Source: Roseiarcus sp963717215 (lineage in GTDB: Bacteria; Pseudomonadota; Alphaproteobacteria; Rhizobiales; Beijerinckiaceae). Taken from it: a DNA stretch of 64,000 nucleotides. A model generated the notes under the pieces. It ran no database searches. It had not been told where the DNA came from and saw nothing but the letters and a program-made list of their open reading frames with translations. Every line of letters begins with the position of its first letter. Within the stretch, counting starts at the first letter, position 1. This document shows, in pieces, positions 36,548 through 45,515 of the stretch. Made by a program: the position numbers and the translations under genes. The stretch spans positions 248,001-312,000 of the forward strand of contig CAVQVS010000006.1 in NCBI GenBank assembly GCA_963717215.1, read 5' to 3'.

Positions 36548-38692
36548 TCAATTCTGGCCGAGGATGCGTACGCGGATGCGGGCCATCATGCCGCCGTCGG
36601 TATGCTCACCAATGTGGCAGTGAAAAACGTAGTCCCCGGCGACATAGAACGGAATGCTGACCACCGTGGGTGTGGACTGGCAGGCGCCGGTCTTCCAGGC
36701 CGTAGCGGTTAAACATCCGCCCGGCGTGTCGGAATTATAGTTTGGCGAATTGGGATTCAGCGTGCCGTTGGCGTGAATCACAGGAACATTATCAACATAA
36801 GCGGGAACTCCACCCACGTTTGTGGGAGGCCTGGTCCCGGACTGGGGAGGCGACGAGATCACGCTGAATTTCGTCTGATGTATGTGGAAGTTATGATTCT
36901 CGCCGGAGAGATTCACCAATTCCCAGGTTTCGGGCACCGGGGTGTTGTTCGGCCCGAGCGTCAAACAGACAGTCGGCATGGCTGCATTGAACTCGGTGAC
37001 GGGTTTGAAGGTGTTGGGAACAGCTGGGTAAATCCCATACTGATTCGGAGGCTGGTTCGTATCGACCTCTTCGTAGCCAAGACCGAAGAGATCCGGATAG
37101 TCTGTCGCGATACTGAAATAGATCCGTCGTCGATGTCCTTGCGCGAGCGGCACGCAATTGGCGACCGTCACGCCTTGGTCGGGGGTAATGCTGGCAGTGG
37201 TATTGTCCTGATTGGAGTCCTGCGTAATCTGGAGCGGATTAGAGATACTGAGCGGCGTCCCGCTTGTCGTTAGAAAAAGCGGCGGATGCGCTGTGCCAAT
37301 GGGCATAAAGTTGATTTGGGCCAGGTTGACGGCCGGCCACGTGTCGCCGTCCGGCCCGGTATTGTACCCGCTATCAAGAAGGACCGCGCTCGCTCCTGCA
37401 GGAGGCGCAGTCAAGCTGCCTGCGCCATTTCTATAGGCGACCCAGATCTCGACGCGCGAACTCGGCATCATCAGGATCTGGTCGGCGCACAACGGGCTTG
37501 GAGCGCTGGCGGACGTCGCGGGCGGAACTCCTGGGCAAGCCACGACGTGAAATCGTCCGGTGGTGCCCGCGGCGACGTTGGGCGCGACCGTGATCCCGTC
37601 AAGCGCAACAACCTGAAAAACCATGTTCTGTTTCGTTGTCGGATTATAAACCGACAGGTTGTGCGTCGCACTGCCAGACTCGTTGGTGAAGCGCCAGATT
37701 TCGCCTCCTGGGGACGTCATCGGGACTGTTGGGAATTGCTGCCCGTTGACGGTCACGAACCATCGTCCGCCGGTATAATTTGGCCCTCCCGAGGCTGAAA
37801 AATTCTGTCCGGCGCAATATCCGTTCAGTGGAGGAACCACCAGCCCCCCTGTGCTCGGAGACACGCACATGCCGCTGTCCTGCTCGTCCATTCGGGTGCC
37901 GTCCGCCAGCACCTGCATATCCTTGATCACCATGTTCCGGATCGGAAGCGTTGCGAAAAAACTAGAGCAGGAATCTTGATGACAGACGTAGTCCCCAACG
38001 TTTCCGATGTTAATCGTGCCGGAAAGACCCGATGATATCTGGTTCAGAGATATGCCGTGGATGTGGGAGTGGATCCAAAACAAACCCGACGGATGATTTT
38101 TTGGAATGGTGATCGAATAATCGGTCGAGTGTACGCGAACGTCAGCGTGCTGCGCCGCCAGTGCGGGAGGCGTGCCGTTCGCTGCATTGAACGTATAGAC
38201 GTAAATATTGTCGCCGTAATTCGGAATGGCCGCGGTCGGATAGTGTGGAGACACCAACAACCCATGAGTGTGGAGGTTGGTTGGATTCATGGAAAGAAAC
38301 GTCTCCGTCGGCTCCTCCGGATTCGTCGCGTGAAATGAGTCCGTCAGCGGCGGCAGCAGGTTGACCAAGTGTATGTTAAGAACATCGCCCTGCGTTAGTT
38401 TCAGAAGGGGGCCCGCATAGGGAATCACATTGGCTGGCGGGGCCGGGCAGGTCTCCGATCCATTCGATGGCCGAAGACAGACGCTGTAAACAAGACCGGT
38501 CGGATTGAGCGGGGAAAGTGTCGGAACGGGTTGCGCTTCTGCGACCATGAGCAGATTCAGCACACCATTCGAGGACGCCAGCGTATAAGGTTCCTGGATG
38601 GTCGCCGCTCGCGCCGAGGCTGCGAGCATAAAACAGGCAGCGGAAACGCCGACAAAGTAAGAGCGAACGCTGATTGAAATCTCAGACGACAT
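36548..38692 (-). CDS. Exported multicopper oxidase
   Basis: A 714-residue secreted oxidase with a signal peptide (SYFVGVSAACFMLAASARA, cleavage after ARA). All four copper-binding blocks are visible: NLHTHGLL, WIHSHIHGIS, ENHNFHIHQTKF and VFHCHIGEHTDGGMM; the last has the Cys and axial Met of the type 1 site. It would oxidise phenols, metals or similar substrates outside the cytoplasm, reducing O2 to water. A GAGGGGAG site precedes ATG 38692. The size is larger than CueO-type enzymes because of long inserts. Lying next to gspK and a PEP-CTERM gene, it is a good candidate for type II secreted cargo (inference). Confidence 0.9.
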   Translation of the reverse strand: MSSEISISVRSYFVGVSAACFMLAASARAATIQEPYTLASSNGVLNLLMVAEAQPVPTLSPLNPTGLVYSVCLRPSNGSETCPAPPANVIPYAGPLLKLTQGDVLNIHLVNLLPPLTDSFHATNPEEPTETFLSMNPTNLHTHGLLVSPHYPTAAIPNYGDNIYVYTFNAANGTPPALAAQHADVRVHSTDYSITIPKNHPSGLFWIHSHIHGISLNQISSGLSGTINIGNVGDYVCHQDSCSSFFATLPIRNMVIKDMQVLADGTRMDEQDSGMCVSPSTGGLVVPPLNGYCAGQNFSASGGPNYTGGRWFVTVNGQQFPTVPMTSPGGEIWRFTNESGSATHNLSVYNPTTKQNMVFQVVALDGITVAPNVAAGTTGRFHVVACPGVPPATSASAPSPLCADQILMMPSSRVEIWVAYRNGAGSLTAPPAGASAVLLDSGYNTGPDGDTWPAVNLAQINFMPIGTAHPPLFLTTSGTPLSISNPLQITQDSNQDNTTASITPDQGVTVANCVPLAQGHRRRIYFSIATDYPDLFGLGYEEVDTNQPPNQYGIYPAVPNTFKPVTEFNAAMPTVCLTLGPNNTPVPETWELVNLSGENHNFHIHQTKFSVISSPPQSGTRPPTNVGGVPAYVDNVPVIHANGTLNPNSPNYNSDTPGGCLTATAWKTGACQSTPTVVSIPFYVAGDYVFHCHIGEHTDGGMMARIRVRILGQN

Positions 38693-38747
38693 CGTAACTC
38701 CCCTCAAAATGAAACTTGTTAACGCTTCGCCCCCCCGCCGTCGTAAC

Positions 38748-39260
38748 CTACGCCGCGCTATGACCATCGGCGCCGTTGCGGTGATTTCTGCAAAGGCGGG
38801 CAAAGCCGAGGCCGGCGAAACCTGCGAGAATCATCGCCCAAACCGAGATCTCGGGGACAGCCGTCAGGGTCACAATATCGGTGTTTCCGGTAAGGTCGTT
38901 ATACATACTGTACACGCCAAACTGAAACATTGGGCTGTCCTCTGGGCCCGTGTACAGTTGTGCCCCAGTCAAACTGTAATAGCTTTGGTCCAACAGCCCC
39001 CCTTCGTCACTTGAGTTGTAAAAATCCAAACCAAATAGATCCGACGGCGATCCCTCGATGGTGGCCGGAACGGAATAAAAGCCGAAGTAGACGGCCGGCG
39101 CGATGAAATCCGGATTGGGATTTTGAGGCAATACAAACGTCGCATCCGGATCCCCTCCTGCCCCAGAGATCGTGAACAGGACCTCTTGCGCACGCGCCAC
39201 ACCAGGGACCGCCGATGCCAACGCCAACCCAATGGCCACGAGCACGATCTTGATTTTCAT
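38748..39260 (-). CDS. PEP-CTERM-like exported protein
   Basis: A 170-residue protein with a signal peptide (KIVLVAIGLALASAVPGVAR, cleavage after ARA), an acidic, cysteine-free, aromatic-rich middle, and a C-terminal sorting tail: VPEISVWAMILAGFAGLGFA then a basic end (RLCRNHRN). This is the VPE..xWAMxxxGFxGLG variant common in alphaproteobacteria. It lies 55 bases upstream of the oxidase gene on the same strand and may be in its transcription unit. The function of the mature domain is unknown. Confidence 0.85.
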   Translation of the reverse strand: MKIKIVLVAIGLALASAVPGVARAQEVLFTISGAGGDPDATFVLPQNPNPDFIAPAVYFGFYSVPATIEGSPSDLFGLDFYNSSDEGGLLDQSYYSLTGAQLYTGPEDSPMFQFGVYSMYNDLTGNTDIVTLTAVPEISVWAMILAGFAGLGFARLCRNHRNGADGHSAA

Positions 39261-39442
39261 ATAAGCGCCCCCGCTAGAGTTTGACCGTCAACCTGCCTCG
39301 GCGTCGCGAATATCTCGGTTCGCGACCCTGATCGTAGCGTCTGCTACTACAGATGATTGAAGGAGTTGACTATGCGTAAGCAATCCTGCCGCGTCAAGTG
39401 AAACGATTTGAGCGGCTCCGCACCGTGCCGCCAATTCTACCC

Positions 39443-39711
39443 GTCCGAACGCCGAAGAGCGAACGACAATGTTGCAAAAGATGCGGCGGTCACATCATGG
39501 CGAGCCATCCGCCGCTCGGGGTGGTTGACGTATTCTACGCTACGATCCCGATCCCGATCCCGACGCTCGACTTCAAGCCGGGGTGTCCACCTGAACCACC
39601 AGGAATCGATCCTACCGACGGGTTGCGGAAGCTCAAGGACTTCCCGAAGAAAGAAAGTCAAAGACTTCCCCAAGGAATTCGGCGGCTCGGTCGAAGTGAT
39701 CCCAGAGTAGC
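39443..39711 (+). pseudogene. GFA-family (glutathione-dependent formaldehyde-activating-like) remnant
   Basis: Only the C-terminal half of a GFA/CENP-V-fold protein is recognisable, spread over two frames. CCKRCGGHIMASHPPLGVVD and VFYATIP are in one frame; GVHLNHQESILPT in the second; DGLRKLKDFPKK back in the first; VKDFPKEFGGSVEVIPE again in the second. The KDFPK-coding stretch is partly duplicated in tandem (39638-39652 and 39659-39673). Several lesions and a missing N-terminal zinc-binding half make this a real degraded gene rather than a single read error. Confidence 0.7.
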
Positions 39712-40261
39712 ACACTCTGTCGGCGCCGCAGAGCATCCGGGGGCAATCCACGCGCCGCAGTTTGCGAGAATGTTTTACCCAGCCGCGCTCGAGCCCGACC
39801 GCGACGGGCTCATTCTCTCGGCTGGCTGGCCTTCGGCGCGCCCTGTTCGTGCCAATCGTTTGGCGCCCCCGTCCGTGCGGAACCTGATTGTGAAGGCCGG
39901 CGTGAGCTGGAATCGCTACCCGGAGCGGCTAGAGACCAGACGCGTTCGGGTCGAATCGTTCGGCGCGCCGTGGCGGCTGGTTGGTGCGAAGGACGTCGGA
40001 ATTCAGGCCAACGACCTGAGGCGGTCCAACGTTTAGGCACAACGCAACAGTCATCAGCGTTCGGCGCCAAAGTTTACAGCGTCGAGACCTACAAAATGGC
40101 GCCCCCAAGACTGTTGTACAAAGAAATTTGATTGGTTCTGCATAGGGCCTTGCCCTCAATAATGCCCCAATGGCAAGTTAGCGTCCCAAATCATAGAAGA
40201 ATACAAGGACGTTCGATCTCACGATAGCAACCGGGGGGCTCGTAAAGCGCAGGAGCCTGTC
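39712..40261. other. Non-coding stretch after the GFA remnant
   Basis: These 550 bases continue an open frame after the GFA remnant to 40036, but the translated part has no recognisable features and no start of its own. The last 200 bases are AT-richer and hold the promoter region of the next gene (AGGAG seven bases before its ATG). Confidence 0.4.
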
Positions 40262-40642
40262 ATGTGCGACTACTCGTTGGAGATGTATGGATCGCGTCCC
40301 GCCCGTGAGGGGGAGATCTATGTAACGACGCGGTTTCCGAGCGGTTCAATCGGTTTCGCCTCAGCCGGCGATCCGCGCACCGCAGTTTGCATGCAATGCG
40401 ACACGAAAGTGATGCTGACGGATATTCCGCTGGCGTTACGAACGGCGCTCCGCGTGGAAGCGGAAGTTGAGACGACCTTCGCCCAGCGCGAGGCCGGCCT
40501 CTATCGTGACGGGCTGAGGTTGGCGGACGGGCGTTTTGTCTCGTTGCAGGATCTGCAGCCAGGCATCCACGCCTATGTCCCGGCGCTGCTCGAGCGTGAC
40601 GCGCTGAAAGGCCTGATGAAGACCCCAGAGACCGTCGATTAG
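40262..40642 (+). CDS. Conserved hypothetical protein
   Basis: A 126-residue cytosolic protein beginning MCDYSLEMYGSRPAREGE, with an AGGAG site seven bases upstream. It has a CMQCD pair and a C-terminal part (DGRFVSLQDLQPGIHAYVPA) like a small beta domain. I recall similar proteins in other alphaproteobacteria, but no function is known to me. The position in a decayed accessory stretch gives no hint of role. Confidence 0.72.
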   Translation: MCDYSLEMYGSRPAREGEIYVTTRFPSGSIGFASAGDPRTAVCMQCDTKVMLTDIPLALRTALRVEAEVETTFAQREAGLYRDGLRLADGRFVSLQDLQPGIHAYVPALLERDALKGLMKTPETVD

Positions 40643-41100
40643 AACGACGACGGATCGAGCTATCGCACCGGCCGCAGGCTTGCGTTCGCTTATGAGAGCG
40701 TGACGCGAGCCTGCTAGAGTGAGGTGCAGTCTGCGTTCGTGACGCTCATTCGTTCTATTCATTCGGCGCAGCGGGTGCGTCTAGAAGAATTGCGCGAGCG
40801 AGCTTGGCGGAAGCCCCTATTCCGCCCCTCAGCACGCTCCCAATGGTTGGAATTGTTATCAAGATGAGCCATTGGGCGTCAAAAGACGCGCGTCTTTCGA
40901 CGGGCTACGGCGACACGGCGATCCAGGGAGCTATAGAGCGCTACGTTCCCCCGGATCGCTTCGCTCCTGATGAGGATCGTTTTGCGACCCAAACGCAACC
41001 TGGACACGGCCGCTCCTCGCCTTCGCGACAACCCATCGACGTCGAAAGCCACCACCACATCGAAAAATCGCTATAAACACAACGGCGCTATCGGCCCGGT
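40643..41100. other. Stretch without a clear gene, with a 26-bp palindrome
   Basis: No complete gene is seen in these 458 bases. An open piece around 40755-40862 translates to RLEELRERAWRKPLFRPSAR, then SQWLELL, and looks like the tail of a protein without a start. At 40877-40902 two 13-bp arms meet without spacer, one mismatch, with perfect core AAGACGCGCGTCTT. Confidence 0.45.
40877..40902. repeat. 26-bp palindrome
   Basis: CGTCAAAAGACGC is followed directly by GCGTCTTTCGACG. The arms are reverse complements except one position, with a 14-bp perfect centre AAGACGCGCGTCTT. It has the shape of a dimeric repressor site, but no gene start lies closely downstream; its role is open. Confidence 0.5.
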
Positions 41101-41675
41101 TTGAAGCTCGAGCAAGCGAATGGACGAATCAAATTAGCGGTCAGTCATATCGTGCTCATGTTTGCCGGGGGTCTCGTCTGCGGGACGGCCGTTTTGATCG
41201 CGGGCACGGCAAGCGCCGACCGACAAGCCGTCAAGGGCATCGTCAGCGGAACCATGATTCAGAAGGTCGGCCTCCGGGCGATGATCCAGAAAGAGGCGAT
41301 CATGTACAATCTCGCCGGATATGCTCGGAACAACATTCCGGATGGAACGGTGAGCGTGAGCCTGCAAGGGGACAGGCGTCAAGTCGATAAGTTCTGGATG
41401 CAATACGCGCCGGCACGAAGAGGTCGTCACACGATAACAAGGTCAGCGTGACCGATGACGCTCTCGATCCCAGCCTGAAGACGTTCACGGTGTACGCCTG
41501 GACGTCGACGAGCCGGAACATCACCAACCCTTACGACCTCGTTTTTCAGCTGCGACCCAACGACGACGAGATATCCCCGAAACAGGCCAAGGCGGTATGG
41601 AACGGGATCGCGGAAAGCACGCTCAAGGGCGACGATCTGGCCAAGTTCATGAAGCATCTTGACGCCGACGATTGA
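41101..41675 (+). pseudogene. Exported acylphosphatase-like protein, single-base frameshift
   Basis: A hydrophobic N-terminal segment (VSHIVLMFAGGLVCGTAVLI) ends in a likely cleavage site near TASA, followed by an acylphosphatase fold. In GTMIQKVGLRAMIQKEAIMY the Arg matches the phosphate-binding Arg, and YARNNIPDGTVSVSLQG carries the catalytic Asn. At about 41391 the frame shifts. DAIRAGTKRSSHDNKVSV and a C-terminal extension (FTVYAWTSTSRNITNPYDLV) continue to 41675. Adding one G (AAGTTC to AAGGTTC) repairs it to about 191 residues. The TTG 41101 and ATG 41158 are possible starts. Acylphosphatases hydrolyse carboxyl-phosphates; a periplasmic form is unusual. Confidence 0.72.
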
Positions 41676-41702
41676 ACCGTCGCGCCTACCCGCCACACTC
41701 CG

Positions 41703-41816
41703 CCTCATCCTGAGGAGCACCCAAGGCGCGTCTCGAAGAACGCTCCGATGCACAGGAAGGGCGCTTGGCGCTGGAACATTCTTCGATGCCCGCTGGCGCG
41801 AGCGCCTCAGAATGGG
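41703..41816. repeat. REP-like palindromic repeat pair
   Basis: CCTCATCCTGAGGAGC and GCGCGTCTCGAAGAACG at 41703-41742 are followed by a diverged inverted copy at 41777-41816 (CATTCTTCGATGCCCGC to CCTCAGAATGGGG). This is the intergenic repeat type scattered through many Rhizobiales genomes. It lies between two converging genes. Confidence 0.7.
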
Positions 41817-41847
41817 GGTCGGCCCGCGAAAGCCGAGTGCTCGGCTG

Positions 41848-42837
41848 TTACCCGCCAATGCGGGAGAAGATGTCGCGCAGCGGCGCGCCGCCCCAGGCCG
41901 AGGTGACGAAGTCGTTGTGATCGACAGAGCCCGCGTCGATGAAGGCGACGACGCCGGCAGTGAGCTGGCTCGGCAAGCCGCTCACGGTCGGCACCCCCGC
42001 GGCCTCGAGTTCGGCGCGGATGGCGTCGTTGCCCGCGCGCGAAGAGGTCGAATAGGCGCTGACGAAGAAGGCGCTCCGTCCTGGCCCCTCCGCCCAGCTT
42101 ACGAACTTGTCGCGCTCGCCGTAAGCTGCATCGAGCAGCACAAGCCCGCGCACCCGGCCCTGATCGCCCCCGACTGCGAGCGAATAGGCGGCCGGCAGGT
42201 AGCCACCGCTATAGGCGACGATGACGATCGGCATGCGCCGAAACGCGCCGCGCGCGTTGGGATAGAGGTCGCCGAGCTTCGACTGCGCCTCACCAAGGAA
42301 AGAGGAGAACCCGCCTGACGACCAGAACCGTCCGGCGCTCGAATCTTGGGCGTCCACGGCGAGTTGGGGCGCGACCAGGACGGCATTGAGGCCTGAATCG
42401 GAGAGCTGGCGCACGATCTGCTGGCGGGCGATGACGTCGCGCGACAACGTTGCATTGTTGCCGTGGAAGAAGACGATGATGACCCCGCCCCTGGCCGGAT
42501 CGAACGACTGGGGCGCCGCGAGCAGCACGCTGCGGTCGCTGTAGGTCTGGTCCTCCCAATGGATCCCGCCGCGGGGGCTCGAATGGCCAAGCCGGCCATT
42601 CTCGTCGACGTCCATGAAAGGCCGCGTCTTGCCCGTCTCCTGATAGTTCGGGATCATGCCATGGTAGGGGAAGGCCGAGTTCTCGAACGTGGCAAGCGAA
42701 ACGGTGGCGCCGTCGACCGATGTGAGACTACCGTTTGAAGACTGACTGGGTTGAACGGTCGGACCTGCGCAACCGGCCATGAGGAGAGCGGCCCCCACCG
42801 CCGAGCCCGTCCATTGCGTCCGCCTAGAGAGACCCAT
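41848..42837 (-). CDS. Alpha/beta-hydrolase-like lipoprotein
   Basis: A 329-residue protein with a lipoprotein signal (GAALLMAGC, lipobox Cys23) and an alpha/beta-hydrolase core. VIIVFFHGNNATLSRDVIAR has the HG oxyanion segment, VIVAYSGGYLPAAYSLAVGG contains the likely nucleophile Ser, VRGLVLLDAAYGERDKFVSW follows, and VDHNDFV near the end supplies the His. It would be an envelope-bound hydrolase; the substrate is unknown. It is divergent from mepA. Confidence 0.8.
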   Translation of the reverse strand: MGLSRRTQWTGSAVGAALLMAGCAGPTVQPSQSSNGSLTSVDGATVSLATFENSAFPYHGMIPNYQETGKTRPFMDVDENGRLGHSSPRGGIHWEDQTYSDRSVLLAAPQSFDPARGGVIIVFFHGNNATLSRDVIARQQIVRQLSDSGLNAVLVAPQLAVDAQDSSAGRFWSSGGFSSFLGEAQSKLGDLYPNARGAFRRMPIVIVAYSGGYLPAAYSLAVGGDQGRVRGLVLLDAAYGERDKFVSWAEGPGRSAFFVSAYSTSSRAGNDAIRAELEAAGVPTVSGLPSQLTAGVVAFIDAGSVDHNDFVTSAWGGAPLRDIFSRIGG

Positions 42838-42995
42838 GGCCCGATCCTTAACAATCCCTTGACGGCGTCAAAAGACCTTTTCAAAGCCTGCTTACAAAAT
42901 CGTGAAGATTCGCGCCCGTTGGTGAGGCTAGCCTCAGGCGCCATACTCCGCGCGCGCCGTCGCTGAGTCGCGACCCGGTCACGAATCGGAGACCA

Positions 42996-43911
42996 ATGCC
43001 CATACGATTCTTAGGGATCAGCATCGCATTCGCGGTCGCTCTCGCCTGGATCACGCTGGCGCTGGCCCAGGACAAGGGAACGCTGAACCCCAAAGCGCTG
43101 CCCCCGCTCGCCGATCCCGCAAACCCGAGGCTGCCAGCCAAGGAAGTGTTCGGGCGGGCGCTGACGCCCGTCGAAGCTCAGGCGCGCTCAATCGGCTTCT
43201 ACTCCCGCGGCTGTCTTGCCGGAGCGAAAGCGCTGCCTGTCGACGGCCAATCCTGGCAAGTTATGCGCCTGTCGCGCAATCGCATGTGGGGAAATCCGGC
43301 GATGATCGCCTTCCTCGAGCGCTTTTCGCGCAAGGCGAAGGCCGAAGGCGTTTGGAACGGCATTCTGGTCGGGGACATTTCCCAGCCGCGCGGCGGCCCA
43401 ATGCTGACGGGCCATGCGTCCCATCAGGTCGGCCTCGACGCCGATGTCTGGCTGACGCCGATGCCGGACCGCACGCTCTCGAGGGAAGAACGCGAGACCA
43501 TGTCGGCCGTCGACATGGTGAGCGAGGATGGGCTCTCGGTCACGGCGCATTGGACGCCGGCGCAGGCCGGAATCATCAAGGCGGCGGCCGAGGAGCCGCT
43601 AGGTCGAACGCATCTTCGTAAACGCCGCGATCAAGAAAGCCCTGTGCGAGACCGCGAGCGGCCAGCCCTGGATGAACAAGGTGCGCGCCTATTGGGGGCA
43701 CAACTACCATTTCCATATTCGCATCAAGTGCCCGGCGGGTGATTCCAGCTGCGAGCCGCAGGACCCGGTGCCGCCAGGCGATGGCTGCGACAAGGCGCTC
43801 GCCTGGTGGTTCACCGACGAGGCGCTTCATCCCCATCCCGGCAAGCCGAAGCCGCCGCTGCCCGTTTCAGCGTTGCCGCCAGAATGCCGAAGCGTGGTTC
43901 TCGAGAGATAG
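42996..43911 (+). pseudogene. mepA: Penicillin-insensitive murein endopeptidase MepA, single-base frameshift
   Basis: Signal peptide at the N-terminus (FLGISIAFAVALAWITLALA). The LAS-family zinc peptidase motifs are present: LTGHASHQVGLDADVWLTPM (His, Asp ligands) and, in the shifted frame, KVRAYWGHNYHFHIRIKCPA (His ligand). The frame changes at 43602-43603, where one extra G (AGGTC for AGTC) separates AEEPL from VERIFVNAAIKKALC. The repaired protein is 304 residues with cysteine pairs typical of MepA. It cuts DD-crosslinks in periplasmic peptidoglycan. A GGAG site precedes ATG 42996. Confidence 0.9.
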
Positions 43912-43917
43912 CGCCGC

Positions 43918-44442
43918 TCAGACTCCCTCCGAGTCGACGTCGGACAAGTGTGTGTGGGGACCAAACCGCTCTGCGAGCGCCAGAACGATCGTGGAAACGA
44001 CGAAGGTCAAGTGAATGCCGACGAGCCAGTAGAGATCGCGGTCAGGTTCATGGGCGATGTTCATGAACGCCTCGAGCAACTTGATTCCGGAGATGGCGAC
44101 GATCGAGGCCATGAGCTTCAGCTTCAGTTCGCTGAAGTCGATCTCGGCGATCCAATGTGGCCGACCGTCATCTTTCCGCGAGGCGACTGGAGCCACAAAA
44201 TTGGTGTAACCGGAGAGAAAGACGATCACGACCAGCGATGCAGTCAGTGTCAGATCGACGATCCCAAGTTCGGATAAAAGGACCTGATCGTCGTTAAGTG
44301 TCGGCAACTGCGTTATGAGTTCGTAAAGGTGAAAGCCGCTCTTATAGAGAATCGCGACGAGGCTGATGGCGAGCGCCAGATAGAGTGGCGCGAGAAGAAA
44401 CCGGGCCGCGAAAAGGAGCCGTTCAAACACATCCCTGAACAT
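43918..44442 (-). CDS. UPF0114 (YqhA-like) membrane protein
   Basis: A 174-residue protein with four hydrophobic segments: FLLAPLYLALAISLVAILY, VDLTLTASLVVIVFLSGYTN, LMASIVAISGIKLLEAFMN and LYWLVGIHLTFVVSTIVLAL. The conserved FVAP and DFSELKLKLMASIVAISGI are typical of UPF0114. A GAGGAA site precedes ATG 44442. The molecular function of the family is unknown. It converges with mepA. Confidence 0.88.
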   Translation of the reverse strand: MFRDVFERLLFAARFLLAPLYLALAISLVAILYKSGFHLYELITQLPTLNDDQVLLSELGIVDLTLTASLVVIVFLSGYTNFVAPVASRKDDGRPHWIAEIDFSELKLKLMASIVAISGIKLLEAFMNIAHEPDRDLYWLVGIHLTFVVSTIVLALAERFGPHTHLSDVDSEGV

Positions 44443-44555
44443 TCGATTCCTCGAGTCCGGGCCTCATCGGCTCGGTGGCTCATTGTGTTTGAATGCCGGA
44501 AGCAGCGCAAGCCGCGGGCCTTGCCGGCGCCGCGAAGCCATCAGGGAACGACACT

Positions 44556-45434
44556 TCAGTCGCCGCGCAGCACACGTCCGGCGACTGCGTCCAGCTTTTT
44601 GGCGAGATCGGGATCACGATGGGCTGGGTTTGTGATCAACGCGAATTCCAGAGCGCGGTCCGAGCCGACGGGACAGGCTTCGTGCTCCGAGGGAAACTCG
44701 CTCAGCGTGCGCGCAACGACCGCACTTGCTTTGCTCGCGTTCTCGCCCATCACCTTGATCACCGAGGCGACGTCGACCGCACCATGCCCCTCGTGCCAGC
44801 AGTCATAGTCGGTGACCATGGCGATCGTCGCGTAGGAAATCTCCGCTTCACGCGCCAGTTTCGCCTCAGTCGCGCCGGTCATGCCGATGACGTCGGCGCC
44901 CCCTGCCTGGAAGCGGAGCGACTCCGCCAGCGACGAGAATTGCGGGCCTTCAATGCAAACGTAGGTCCCTCCGTCACGACAGGCGATTGTCTCCGCTTGA
45001 GCCGCGGCGACGAGGCGGCGGCGCAACAGCGGCGCGATCGGGTGGGCCATCGAGACGTGAGCGACACAGCCGTCGCCGAAGAAGGTGGTCTGACGCTTAT
45101 ACGTGCGATCATCGAACTGATCGATCATGACGAACATGCCGGGATAGAGCTCGTGGTGAAACGAGCCGCAGGCTGAGAGCGCGATGATGTCGGTGACGCC
45201 GACCCGCTTCAGGGCGTCGATGTTGGCGCGGTAATTGATGGTTGAGGGAGAGAAACGGTGGCCGCGGCCGTGCCGCGCCAGGAACACCGCCTGCGTTTCG
45301 CCAACGCGACCAAAGCGCAGTGAGTTCGAGGGATCGCCCCACGGGGTCGTGACGCGCTCTTCACGCAGGTCCGTCAGGCCGGGAAGATCATAGACCCCCG
45401 AGCCGCCGATCACCCCTACGATTGCTTTGGACAT
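44556..45434 (-). CDS. mtnP: S-methyl-5'-thioadenosine phosphorylase
   Basis: About 292 residues of the MTAP branch of the purine nucleoside phosphorylase family: VGVIGGSGVYDLPG, FLARHGRGHRFSPSTINYRA, DIIALSACGSFHHELYPGMF, TYVCIEGPQFSSLAES and DVIGMTGATEAKLAREAEIS. It splits methylthioadenosine into adenine and methylthioribose-1-phosphate, recycling AdoMet by-products. ATG 45434 is preceded by GGGGTGAG; a GTG at 45440 in frame is possible. It lies just downstream of petC on the same strand, an arrangement I recall from other Rhizobiales. Confidence 0.95.
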   Translation of the reverse strand: MSKAIVGVIGGSGVYDLPGLTDLREERVTTPWGDPSNSLRFGRVGETQAVFLARHGRGHRFSPSTINYRANIDALKRVGVTDIIALSACGSFHHELYPGMFVMIDQFDDRTYKRQTTFFGDGCVAHVSMAHPIAPLLRRRLVAAAQAETIACRDGGTYVCIEGPQFSSLAESLRFQAGGADVIGMTGATEAKLAREAEISYATIAMVTDYDCWHEGHGAVDVASVIKVMGENASKASAVVARTLSEFPSEHEACPVGSDRALEFALITNPAHRDPDLAKKLDAVAGRVLRGD

Positions 45435-45515
45435 GCTCACCCCGCTCCGCCGAGAGCGGCGCCAATCCTAACGATCGCGGCGCCATCCATCGCGCCGCTC
45501 TTGATGTCGCTCGCT

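Noticed and set aside
39398..40036. 212-residue open frame as an intact gene
   Set aside because: Only its first third matches a family (GFA) and that match jumps between frames; the rest is featureless. Treated as remnant plus non-coding.
40804..41076. 90-residue open frame around the palindrome
   Set aside because: No family features, weak start, and it overlaps the palindrome; left as unassigned.
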